From Phlyctochytrium arcticum (lineage: Eukaryota > Chytridiomycota > Chytridiomycetes > Chytridiales > Chytridiaceae): a stretch of DNA of 64,000 nt. Positions 10,296 through 19,116 of this stretch are shown here, piece by piece. The translations under genes and the position numbers were made by a program. Under the pieces are notes generated by a model. It made no database searches. It was not told where the DNA came from and was given only the letters and a program-made list of their open reading frames with translations. The stretch lies in contig JAHLKI010000003.1 of the NCBI GenBank assembly GCA_025602905.1, positions 1,364,001 through 1,428,000 of the forward strand. The letters run 5' to 3'. Every line of letters starts with the position of its first letter. The first letter of the stretch is position 1.

Positions 10296-11019
10296 TTATT
10301 GAACATCTGATATGTCGTCAGCTATCAAGAATCTCACTGTTAATGGTGAATTCAGTGCAAGTTCTTCACCTGTTTGTGAATCTATTAGATGAAACTCAAC
10401 CTTGCTAATTGTATCATTACAAGGTAACCAACCATTCTGAGTCGTTGGTGAACGTCACAACGTCTCCAAAACTGTCTGGTGTAATTGTTGCAATAACGGT
10501 GCTCGCGGTATCATTGTAATCAGACAAGTATCGAACACTTGGAACATTGATATTCGATGTCAAAAGAATCGGGTATGAACCAGATAGATTCACACTATTT
10601 TTAAATGTGACAGTCTTTGCCATAGGCAATGCAGTTCGATTCGAATACCCAGAGACTGAATATGCGGTAGTTCCCTTCATACCTGGCAATATTTGAAAGT
10701 CTTTGTCCACAGCTGTTATAGTAATCTTTCGAGTAATTTGGTTGTAACTACTTGAATATGCCTGGCTCCCAGCTGTCGTCATCGAAGCGGCAACATTTTG
10801 TGGGTAGTTTGCAACTGTGTAGTTTCCGTGAGGAATACTGGCTTTAATAGTGTCGGTATTCCCGTCCTCTTTAAAAGCGAATACGCTATTGGTATTGTTG
10901 ATCAAATCGTATTCTTGAATAAAACTCACTGACAAATTTTTGACAAATGAAACGTTCCGCTTCTCTATATTGAACGAGCGACGCTTTAGAGTACAATAGG
11001 TCCACTCATTGATGGTCAT
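10296..11019 (-). pseudogene. Penton-like minor capsid protein (single jelly-roll, putative)
   Basis: The frame starts near the first ATG at 11019 and runs about 195 residues of beta-strand-prone, Thr/Ser/Asn-rich sequence. It includes the IPHGNYTVANYPQNVAAS segment, reminiscent of the G-x-Y motif at the start of a strand-helix unit in Polinton and virophage pentons. A one-base shift near 10440 breaks the C-terminus. The shifted frame continues with NDTISKVEFHLIDSQTGEEL and stops at 10296, giving about 240 aa in total. The C-terminal V-E/x-L-x-D-x-x-G pattern is typical of the last strands of these proteins. It sits divergently beside the packaging ATPase gene. Confidence 0.6.
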
Positions 11020-11052
11020 GATGGCGTTTGTGATTATCTAAGTAGTAAATAA

Positions 11053-11762
11053 ATGACGACGTACAAGGTGAAGCCCATATTCAACCCGACAGCTATTGAA
11101 AGGGATCCTCGCGTCCCTGAGCCGTTACCGTCGCATCCTCTCTGCTGTACGCTCGTCAGCCCAAGAAAAGGGGGCAAGTCCGCGTTAGTTTCGGGTTTGA
11201 TTCAAGATGTCTATGCCAAAGTATTCGACAAGATTATCATAATGTCAGATACTGTGCGATAGATACTAGTATTCAACAATTAGCAAAGACGACAAAGCAC
11301 AAGAATATTTATTTCATCGATGATGTCTCAAATACTAGTATAGCAGAAGTAGTTAAAGAACAACAGGAGAATAATTGTGAGGATCGAATACTGCTTTTTA
11401 TCGATGATGCAGGGGACAGTGCGAGATCAAAGGATTTGGCAAAACAGCTTGATTTATTGTTCACAAAAGGGCGCCACTTCAACATCAGTATCATTGTCTG
11501 CTGTCAATCTATCACCTCACAACTCAGTCGTAAGCAGAAGAATTGCACAACAGAGTGGATTATATTCAAAAATAACCGTAAAGACTGTGAAACGTTATCA
11601 GAGACGCTTGTTACCTCCCATGCGACGAAAAAGGAAGTACTTGAATACTTGATTGATTGTACTAAAACACCATATTCATTCTGTCTCATTGATCTCTCAA
11701 AGAATACAGCTAAAGATATATACAAGTATTGCGAGGGTAACGTATTCAAAGACTACTTTTAG
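11053..11762 (+). pseudogene. A32/FtsK-HerA type genome-packaging ATPase
   Basis: The N-terminal part has a Walker A motif SPRKGGKS (residues 36-43). After a one-base frameshift near 11257 the frame continues to the Walker B motif RILLFIDDAGDS and a GRHFNISIIVCCQS strand, ending FKDYF at 11762. About 235 residues in all, which matches the compact packaging ATPases of Polintons, virophages and Polinton-like viruses. These use ATP hydrolysis to drive DNA into capsids. It is transcribed divergently from the penton-like gene (33-bp gap) and meets the next gene tail to tail, overlapping it by 4 bp. The frameshift disables this copy. Confidence 0.8.
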
Positions 11763-12070
11763 TCACCGCTTAAATTAGTACTTAGTCGCTCCACAAACTT
11801 GTCACTTGAAGCATGAAGATCACTTAGCTTCTTTACACCTTTTCCCGTCTTGTTGGTTAGGTCATCCGCTGTTGATCGAATCTTCTCGTTGAAAAGTTCT
11901 GGGCTTTCCTGGATTGACTTGTTGACACCTTGTATCAGTTTGCTTCCTCTATTAGCGTAACCCACAGCTGCTGCCGCAAACCCACGCGCTTTGCTTAAAT
12001 GTGATGGAGTGTTATTCCAAAATGTTCTCAGATTCTGTCGTCCTTTGGTTAAGAACTTGCCGAAGCTCAT
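11759..12070 (-). CDS. Small hydrophobic/basic virion-like protein
   Basis: An intact 103-aa frame from ATG. The N-terminus is basic. A moderately hydrophobic Ala-rich segment follows (ARGFAAAAVGYANRGSKLI, about residues 28-46), then an amphipathic C-terminal helix region. Similar small proteins accompany capsid genes in Polinton-like elements, but I cannot assign it to a known family. It overlaps the ATPase stop region by 4 bp on the opposite strand. Confidence 0.5.
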   Translation of the reverse strand: MSFGKFLTKGRQNLRTFWNNTPSHLSKARGFAAAAVGYANRGSKLIQGVNKSIQESPELFNEKIRSTADDLTNKTGKGVKKLSDLHASSDKFVERLSTNLSGD

Positions 12071-12156
12071 ATTCGTAGAATGGGAGAGTTTACCTATTAC
12101 AGAGTAAATTTTTAATAAATTTTCAATTAGATAAAGAAAGATACAGAGCGCCTCAC

Positions 12157-13598
12157 ATGGTGCACAGAACGAATACGTTAGAGTTTATGGGTGTTAATGA
12201 TACACCGGGACAAGTTATGCTCAAGACAATCTCATTACGAATATTGTCGATGGGGATAAGTATGATTCATTTGGACGACCAGGGAAAGTCATAAAAACAT
12301 GGAATCACCTCACACAAAGATTGGATAGTGGAAAATACAGTACAGTAGAACATATGATGAATAATGTTGTTGCAAACCGTCACTGTCTGTTACAAATATG
12401 GCCAACACCGTCTATGCTACCAAGGCTTATAAGAATTATGAAGAATATAAGAACATTGAGTTGTCTTATAAAAAACAAAAAGACTTTCTTGATTCATTAG
12501 TCCCTGAAAAGAGTTTATCGGGTACTAATCGTTCCTTCATGCCGATCCCTTCTGCTAATGGTGTTGTCCCGCATTATTCAGATGAAGTAGCTGGTATGTC
12601 TGGTATTCGCTTCGAGCCGCCCCGTAATACTAGGGAATTCCAACGACCGCCGCAAGGAACTGATTCAGTACCGCCTCCCATGGTGCAAACAGTGCAAACT
12701 GTTATTCGACAAGACAATGAAACGGGACTAGGTATCGCATCAGACGCTGTCGGGGCCTTGAATCCAAACCCGATTCGTATTGATACAGAAAGAGACAGAG
12801 ATGTTGAGTTGCCAGGAGCCTTTCCTCGTATTGCATCACCCCCGCCGACACCTATGCGATCTTCTCCTACTGAATCAGTTGCTCCACCATCGCCGGTTTC
12901 TCCTCCTCAAATTGTTGCCGAGAATCGTGAAGATGTCAACCGAATTCTCGAAAATAGTTATAGGCGAGATAGTAATGAAGTTGTATTCAACTCTAGATCA
13001 CCATTTGTGGATCGCAGCAACAGTATTAATGCTCGCAATCGTGAGAATCGAGTAAATCCCCTTCCGGCACGAAGACCAAAGAGATTGGTTCAAATGACAC
13101 CATCTCAAAGCAATAATGTACCCGTACCAGTTGTAGTTGTCCCAGGTGTCGAAGTTGTTGTTCCACTGGCACCATCGTCGTCAGGTATAATTGGTGAAGA
13201 GTTAGGAGCTCGTCGTGTGGAGCATATTCCATCAAATGTTACTCGTATTAATCAACAGTCACCAACCAGAATCACAAGAATTGCAAGGTCTGTTCCAGCT
13301 CGTCGCGTGCAAGTAGATGTTGCAGATAGTCAAACTGCTCAAGTCATTCCACACGTTGATCCAAAAGAATACTCGTTTAGAACCACCTGGTTTTGTTAAT
13401 ATCGAAAGAGCGCCACGTACACAACCTGCTGAATTTAGTGAACCGTTCCAATTTCCACCAAGACCTGTTGCTAGTGGTTCTACACCTAGTGGAACAGCGA
13501 TTCTCTATCCAGCCAGAGCAAATCGTTTACTTGAAGCAGACAGAGAAAATTTAGCGCCTCCTCCTAAACAAAGAAAGAAGAACAATGGTAGACGTTAA
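12157..13598 (+). pseudogene. Large Pro/Ser-rich viral-element protein, frameshifted
   Basis: A first ATG at 12157 opens MVHRTNTLEFMG. One-base shifts near 12210 and 12400 are needed to connect the segments (YAQDNLITNIVDGDKYDSFG... and YATKAYKNYEEYKNIELSYK...). Another near 13370 connects the C-terminal stretch ending QRKKNNGRR. The joined product would be about 480 aa: a charged N-terminal third, then a long Pro/Ser/Arg-rich disordered part with PPPTPMRSSPTES-type runs. I do not recognise it. It may be a core or internal virion protein because of its basic, disordered nature and its position before the integrase, 32 bp downstream. Confidence 0.5.
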
Positions 13599-13630
13599 GT
13601 AATGAATTTGAAAAATTGCCCAATAGATAA

Positions 13631-14812
13631 ATGGAAGAAGTACCAGTCATTGAATCGAGATCGAAACAATACGCCAAAGAGCTAACAGATGAAGATGCAC
13701 GTCGATTGAAAGACTTTTTTTACAATATGAAGAATCTCTATGGACGTGACCGCTTGTATTATGCATTCCGGCAACGCTATCCTGATTCTAAAGTGTCTCA
13801 ACGTACTATATTATCTTGGCTTAGACGCCAGGAGATTTGGCAGAGAACGACTCGTCCAGTCGGATCAAAAGGATCTATAAGGCCAATATTATCTAGCAAG
13901 CCTGGGACGTTTCAAATCGATACTGTGAATATGAGATCGAATTCTTATAATGGTTTTTACCCAAAAGCTATAAAGGCAAATACTCAAGAAGAGATCAAAA
14001 CGTTTCTAGAAGATCTAATAGAAGACGGTGTCGAGATAGTATATGTGAACAGCGATCAGGGTCAGGAATTCAAACATCGGGTTCAAGATTTAGCTAAAGA
14101 ATACGGTATTAAATGGACATTTTCAAAACCTCACACACCGACTTCAAACTCTCATGTCGAACGCGTCAATGGATCACTTAAGAACATTTTGTTCAAAAGT
14201 ATTCAGCTCGGTGATCCAAATTGGCCGGCAGCTTTGCCAAAGATTGTGGAAAATTTGAATAATAGTGCTATTCACTTTGGTAGCGGAAACATGACGACTC
14301 AAGAAATTTTAGATAATCCAGAAGAAGCTTATAGGACGCAATTGTTGCAACAAACGAAAGGAAGGGGAACCAAATTACTACCCGACCTTTCGGTGGGAGA
14401 CCAAGTGCGCAAACTGACTCAAATCTCTAAGGTCGAGAAGAGATCAAAGAAGGGGTACTTTTCAAAGGAGATTTATACAATATCAAAAATAGCCTACAAA
14501 CTGAAGAATTTCTCAGGCAATGATTTATACGGTCTATACCCTTCCTACATGTTAAGAAAAGTCGATGAAGTAGAAAATGTATTACCTGAACCTGTTGCAA
14601 ATGTGGATACAGAATCTGATGAAGAAAATGAAGCTGATGAAGAAGAAGATGGCATTGAACGATACGAGGTTGAAAATATATTAGATAAAAAGGTTACAAG
14701 ACGAAAAATATTTTACTTAGTACAATGGAAAGGTTATGATGAAAGTTCAAACACATGGGAACCGAGAGAATCTCTTAGAAGATGGGTTCGAAGAAGAGAT
14801 CCTGGATTTTGA
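13631..14812 (+). CDS. Retroviral-type (rve) integrase with C-terminal chromodomain
   Basis: An intact 393-aa frame. Residues about 15-70 form a helical N-terminal DNA-binding region ([31 protein letters not shown]). The catalytic core shows Asp97 (FQIDTVNM), Asp142 (VNSDQGQEF) and Glu177 ([10 protein letters not shown]), with the canonical 35-residue spacing between the last two. The first spacing is only 45 residues. The strand expected after NGF seems shortened by roughly 15-20 residues, which may impair catalysis. An acidic linker (320-341) leads to a chromodomain at 343-385 ([28 protein letters not shown]) with the aromatic cage residues present. Polintons commonly encode such integrases, some with chromodomains. 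It converges on the tyrosine recombinase gene with only 15 bp between them. Confidence 0.85.
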   Translation: MEEVPVIESRSKQYAKELTDEDARRLKDFFYNMKNLYGRDRLYYAFRQRYPDSKVSQRTILSWLRRQEIWQRTTRPVGSKGSIRPILSSKPGTFQIDTVNMRSNSYNGFYPKAIKANTQEEIKTFLEDLIEDGVEIVYVNSDQGQEFKHRVQDLAKEYGIKWTFSKPHTPTSNSHVERVNGSLKNILFKSIQLGDPNWPAALPKIVENLNNSAIHFGSGNMTTQEILDNPEEAYRTQLLQQTKGRGTKLLPDLSVGDQVRKLTQISKVEKRSKKGYFSKEIYTISKIAYKLKNFSGNDLYGLYPSYMLRKVDEVENVLPEPVANVDTESDEENEADEEEDGIERYEVENILDKKVTRRKIFYLVQWKGYDESSNTWEPRESLRRWVRRRDPGF

Positions 14813-14827
14813 ACAGGAATATAATCG

Positions 14828-16279
14828 CTAGTTAGATTTTTTTTGTCTTTTCAAGTTTCTCAATCTAGAACGAATCTGTTCAGGTGTTAGATCTCCCACT
14901 CGCTTTGAATTTACAATGTATTTTTGCAAGGAGGTCTCCGGTACTGGTGGATTATTTGCAAAATCTTCCATCATTTCAAGAAGTATACCGTCTTCCTCTG
15001 GTGTCCAACGATGATGACAAGTCGATGTCGATGATGATGGTACAGCTGCCTCTAATGTTTCTTGTAATTGTGCTTCTGGTTGTGTTTCTGGAACTTTAAA
15101 CGTATAGTTCAAAACTTGTAAATTAATAGAATGTCCCATCTGTCTAGCAATTTCTTTCTTCGCATCCAAGTACTTGAGTGTTCCAATTGACGTATGATAG
15201 GTCACGTAATTCTTTCGGAGATCTGTACTAGTCAACGGTTTGCCTAGTATTCGATTCATCACATTTGCGACTTTCTTTGACCAGTTTGAGTCCCATTTTC
15301 CAAATATTTTCTCCTCAGTGCCAAATCGTTCCTTATATGTTTCAAATAGCTTCACATCTTCACTCCTTAGGTTCATTACGTATTCGCCATACAAGAAGTA
15401 AGTCTTGTACTTGGATAGATAAATGACACTGTCCTTATAGTAGTTCTTTTCCGTATCATTCAACGACATGGTCGAATAATCTTCGCTCCGACGAGGAGGG
15501 TAGTTAATGTAAAGTGTTACAATCATGGCATTTCTAAGTTCTTCTTTTGAACAAGTGTTCGCATCGATGGTATTCAGGAAATCATTGCCCATTTCGGATG
15601 TCACATCCCCCGGAATATAGTGTTCAATTTGAGCATTATTTGCTTCTTGTTCTTCATCGATTTCATTAATTTTGCCATTGATAAATGTTTGATACTTTGA
15701 AATCATCTCTCTCAACTCGTCATAAAAAGCAATTTGTTTCTTTTCCTCGTCGGTCAGAATCGATAGGAAAACTGCAATTCCTGTGCAATAATCCTTAACG
15801 GCGCGTATTCGACACTTGTATTCATGTCTATTATCAGTTGATTGCAGAATATTCTCGTATGTTGTATCGAGAATATCCTTCATTTTTACATGATCCATAA
15901 TACCACCATTTTCCTCTATATGAAATAAAGTGTGTCCATTCAGAGCACTATAGCAACTTCTCTTGATCGTTGAATCTTGGCGTGTCTTGTTTGGATTGTC
16001 CAATTCGCGCCTGAACACCATATTAATGAAATCGCGGTTTACGTGCAACGGTTCCGGTTCCGGTTCTGGTTCCGTTTCCATACTCATTAGTAGCGGAACT
16101 TCATTGTTGTTTTGAAAAACACTTGTCACATATTCGGCCAAGTCTGGACTCGCGTTGGCTAACAATAGGCCGGCAAATGCTTCTTGGTCAGGATCTTTTC
16201 TGATGATTTTGGCTATCAAAGCGTCTGTGCCATAAGGCGATTCTGCATAATTTTTAATGGATTCTAGAATGTTGGTCAT
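14828..16279 (-). CDS. Tyrosine recombinase with C-terminal Myb/SANT-like domain
   Basis: An intact 483-aa frame. The catalytic set can be read in order: Arg263/Arg264 (NYPPRRSED), Arg355 in STDLRKNY (the usual His of HxxR is Ser here), His383 in QMGHS and Tyr392 in VLNYTF. An Asn/Glu-rich N-terminal helical half would be the core-binding domain. After the catalytic domain and a Ser/Thr linker, residues 423-478 contain HRWTPEEDGILLEMM and LTPEQIRSRLRNLK, a pattern typical of Myb/SANT or trihelix DNA-binding domains. Tyrosine recombinases are known from virophages and Polinton-like viruses; the Myb-like tail is unusual. It lies 15 bp from the convergent integrase gene, so both appear to be cargo of one element. 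Confidence 0.8.
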   Translation of the reverse strand: MTNILESIKNYAESPYGTDALIAKIIRKDPDQEAFAGLLLANASPDLAEYVTSVFQNNNEVPLLMSMETEPEPEPEPLHVNRDFINMVFRRELDNPNKTRQDSTIKRSCYSALNGHTLFHIEENGGIMDHVKMKDILDTTYENILQSTDNRHEYKCRIRAVKDYCTGIAVFLSILTDEEKKQIAFYDELREMISKYQTFINGKINEIDEEQEANNAQIEHYIPGDVTSEMGNDFLNTIDANTCSKEELRNAMIVTLYINYPPRRSEDYSTMSLNDTEKNYYKDSVIYLSKYKTYFLYGEYVMNLRSEDVKLFETYKERFGTEEKIFGKWDSNWSKKVANVMNRILGKPLTSTDLRKNYVTYHTSIGTLKYLDAKKEIARQMGHSINLQVLNYTFKVPETQPEAQLQETLEAAVPSSSTSTCHHRWTPEEDGILLEMMEDFANNPPVPETSLQKYIVNSKRVGDLTPEQIRSRLRNLKRQKKSN

Positions 16280-16393
16280 TTTATAATATAAAGTAACTTA
16301 TTATTTTTAACCAAAACTTTGACCGAAACGCGGCTATTTATGCACAACAATACTATCGATACAAAATTATTGATTGATACAATATGATGTAAA
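16280..16393. other. Short AT-rich intergenic spacer of the viral element
   Basis: 114 bp, very AT-rich, between two minus-strand genes. It probably holds the promoter of the tyrosine recombinase on the minus strand (TTATAATATAAAG near its start codon). Nothing coding is seen. Confidence 0.3.
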
Positions 16394-17130
16394 CTAAATA
16401 AACGTGATATGAATATTTTCTGCGTTTTTGATTCCTAATTCAGACATCATTCGTGCAGTCTCTCGTGCAGTCTCTCGTGCAATTGCCACTTGTTTTAAGC
16501 TTGTTCCCCTCTGAGGTAATTGTTCACGAAACAAGTATACCAGAAGCTCATAGATTTTATCATCGGTAGAAGGTAACTTTCCCTCGTATACTTCCTGAAT
16601 CCGGTGAATTTTGACATTTGTAATTTTCAGGTAGTTGCGGAAAGTTTGAAATACAGGAAATCCATTAAACTGTGCTGCAGAAGGGTCGAATACAATGTCC
16701 TCTGATTTCCCATTTGGCAAAGTGATTTTCAATAGTAGCGCCATGTGCTGTTGTTGAGAACAGAAATTGTCGATTTCACTATTTCTGAATTTGCCAGGAG
16801 ACAGATTGAAACGTTTTTTGTTTTCTGGAAATAAAGCAATCATCCTTGGTGTTGATGGATCGATCCGCATATCAAGGTAGCGAACTTCCGTGATTTTGCA
16901 ATTGTTGTAGCGTACATAAGGATTGCCTACCATCCATTCTCCCAATGCGTATGAGAGTATGGTACATTTCCCCGACATTCCAAATTGTTTTCTCTCTTGC
17001 TCAGTAATGTTGCCCAAAATAGTGCCAGGTGATTTTTTCTTAGGATCAAGCTCCTCGATGTAGAGAAACGTCTTGGGAGACTCTTCCACTTTTCGAACGA
17101 TTCGAAGAGGTGCCGTTATTCTGTTGTTGA
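16394..17130 (-). CDS. Possible papain-like protein, N-terminally truncated
   Basis: The frame ends at 16394. Upstream of about 17130 the DNA belongs to a different (Harbinger-related) sequence, so the N-terminus is missing and the apparent extension to 17233 is chimeric. Within the viral part I see GKCTILSYALGEWM, then QQHMALLLKITLPNGK, then IVFDPSAAQFNGF. A Cys at the start of a helix, a His at the start of a strand and an Asp followed by AQF fits the Cys-His-Asp order of papain-like folds. That is inference from motif layout only. The C-terminus repeats ARETARETAR. It is the outermost gene left on this side of the element. Confidence 0.45.
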
Positions 17131-17488
17131 ATTCGGCGATGGGGGATCGGGTGCAGAGGAGGGAGCCCCGGCCCCAGGGCCCAGTCGAGATGCCCAACCC
17201 CGTGGACTGAAGCGGAAGCGTGAGCGCAAGCAAACGCCCGCTGCAGAAATGGCTTCGGCCATGACGAAGCTGGCCAACTGTCCCGCTTCCATTGTTGCGC
17301 CTGTTGAACAGGCCATGGACTTGGTCAATGAAGATGGTCTAAGCAGCAAGTTGCGTAAGGTGGCGTTCAAAGCATTCCTCAACCCGTTGAAGGCAACCAT
17401 TTTCTGCAAACTGCTGGATAAGAAGGAACGAAAGGAGTTCCTGTTGGAGGAAATGGGTGAAGCATTTGATTTAGATGAGAGTGAATAG
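17131..17488 (+). pseudogene. C-terminal fragment of a Harbinger accessory (Myb-like) protein
   Basis: A plus-strand frame runs in from the junction with GPSRDAQPRGLKRKRERKQ, a basic nuclear-localisation-like run. It continues through MASAMTKLANCPASIV to a stop at 17488. The last part is helical and ends LLEEMGEAFDLDESE. It lies tail-to-tail with the PIF/Harbinger transposase (30 bp apart). That is where such elements usually carry their second, DNA-binding protein. The N-terminal Myb part is absent, cut off by the junction near 17130. The family call is inferred from context. Confidence 0.45.
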
Positions 17489-17517
17489 AAAAAAAATACA
17501 ATTACATGTAATGTCAT

Positions 17518-18860
17518 CTAGATGCAGCCCTGTTGTTGTTGGTAGTCCGTCCACATTTTTCGAGCGATCGCATCTCTCTTTCCAATCCCTGGGTTGGCGA
17601 GTCGCCTTCTCCTTCTAGCGTCTCTTCTCTTTCTGGCCGCGTCAGTGTTCTCTTGATGGTCAGAGTCCGAGCCCGAGTCGGTGTCAGAGTTGGAGTCACC
17701 GTCAACGTCAGGGTAAAATCGACTTTGAGCGTCAATTTCCCGACGTGCTTCCTTGTCAAACTCGTCGTCTACGCCTCTGGATTCAATGCGAATCACATTG
17801 TGTAAACACAATACCGCATTTACCATGCGCACCTGGACTTTGTAGGGGTAATCGTTTGGTCGGCCTAGGATGCGGAAGCGTTTCTTGACAACACCGAAAA
17901 TGCGCTCAACAGCGTTGCGCAAGGATGAGTGACGGTGGTTGTACAGCTCTTTTCGATTCTGTGGCCTGCGCAAGATAGGTAAATTTCACTAAAATCGCTT
18001 TGTAAACATGCTTGCATACTTACTGTAGACGTCCTGGTCCCCATTCGCTCAAGTGGTAGCGGACTCCGTGGTACGGAGTCAAGTACTCTGTCGTCAGGGA
18101 ATAACCGGCATCAGCCAGAAAATATCGGCCTTCCGGCACCACAAAGTTGTACCTGGTGCAGGCATCAGCCAGAACCTTGCCATCGGCGGTAGACCCCTCC
18201 CAACCAGCAAGGACATATTGGAAAAGAAGGTCAAAAGAGCATGCTGCCAAGACATTCTGGCTTATGAAGCCCTTTCTATTCCGGTACGTGTCTTGCTCAT
18301 TCTCATTTACGTTGGCAGCGAAATGAGTTCCATCGATGGCACCAACGCAGTCCTTGAAATAAGGAAAGAAGCGGCGGTCGTTCCGTATCTCGCGGGGAAT
18401 GTCTATATTGGCACTTGGGAGTTCCACATAATCAGGGAAAAGCTTAATGAGGGCATCCAGCACCAAGTGGCAAATGCGATGTATCGTCTCCCCGGAGTGC
18501 TGGAAACGCTCTTGAACTTTCCGGTTGGAAACATTGTTGCCAACAATGTCCAGGAAGATGATTAGCTGTTGCTCGATCGAAATAACAGCAGAGTCCTCGA
18601 GCAAGAACTTGTTTCGCATCAGAGAACAAACTCGCTGGAAGATGGCAAGCGGCATTCTGCACACCTCCAAAATGCGCCTTGGGTGTGCTGACTCCAGAAG
18701 TTCCTCTACATACCCTTGGCCTGAGAGTGGTGACGTCCTGCAAGGTATTTTGTCGCCATAGACTGTCTTTAAGAAAGTCGCTCCAGCGAGAGCTGCCGTC
18801 TCAGCAATCTCGTCCTCTCCTCTTCGACCATCTTGTCGATATCCATATAGTCGTCGCTCA
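17518..18860 (-). pseudogene. PIF/Harbinger DDE transposase
   Basis: Two exons can be read: about 18840-18020 and 17960-17518, separated by a short intron with GTAAGT donor and GCAG acceptor. The N-terminal CRTSPLSGQGYVEELLESAH and RRILEVCRMPLAIFQ match the start of DDE_4-type transposases. Catalytic residues lie in GAIDGTHFAA (Asp), LADAGYSLT (Asp) and RNAVERIFGVVKKRF (Glu). An upstream ATG near 18860 (MSDDYMDIDKMVEEE) is in a different frame, so a one-base indel near 18845 probably disables the copy. The C-terminus is acidic then Arg-rich. Confidence 0.88.
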
Positions 18861-19116
18861 TATCGAGCTGTCCAAGTAGTAGTAATTGTGGGGTTATTTA
18901 ACCAAGTGCTGTACTATGTATATTTGCTAGTTAGCCGTAAGTACGGAATGTGATCTTGGCGTTGGAGCGTTTGGCAAACACTTTCAGGATTTCGTGCTAA
19001 GCCACACGAATTCGGGGGCATGCGCGGATTGCATTCCTGCGGAATTCATTTTGCTTGCTTGGAGATCCAAGTTCTAACTTCTAACGCTCTGTGTCCGACG
19101 CGTTACAACGATCTCC

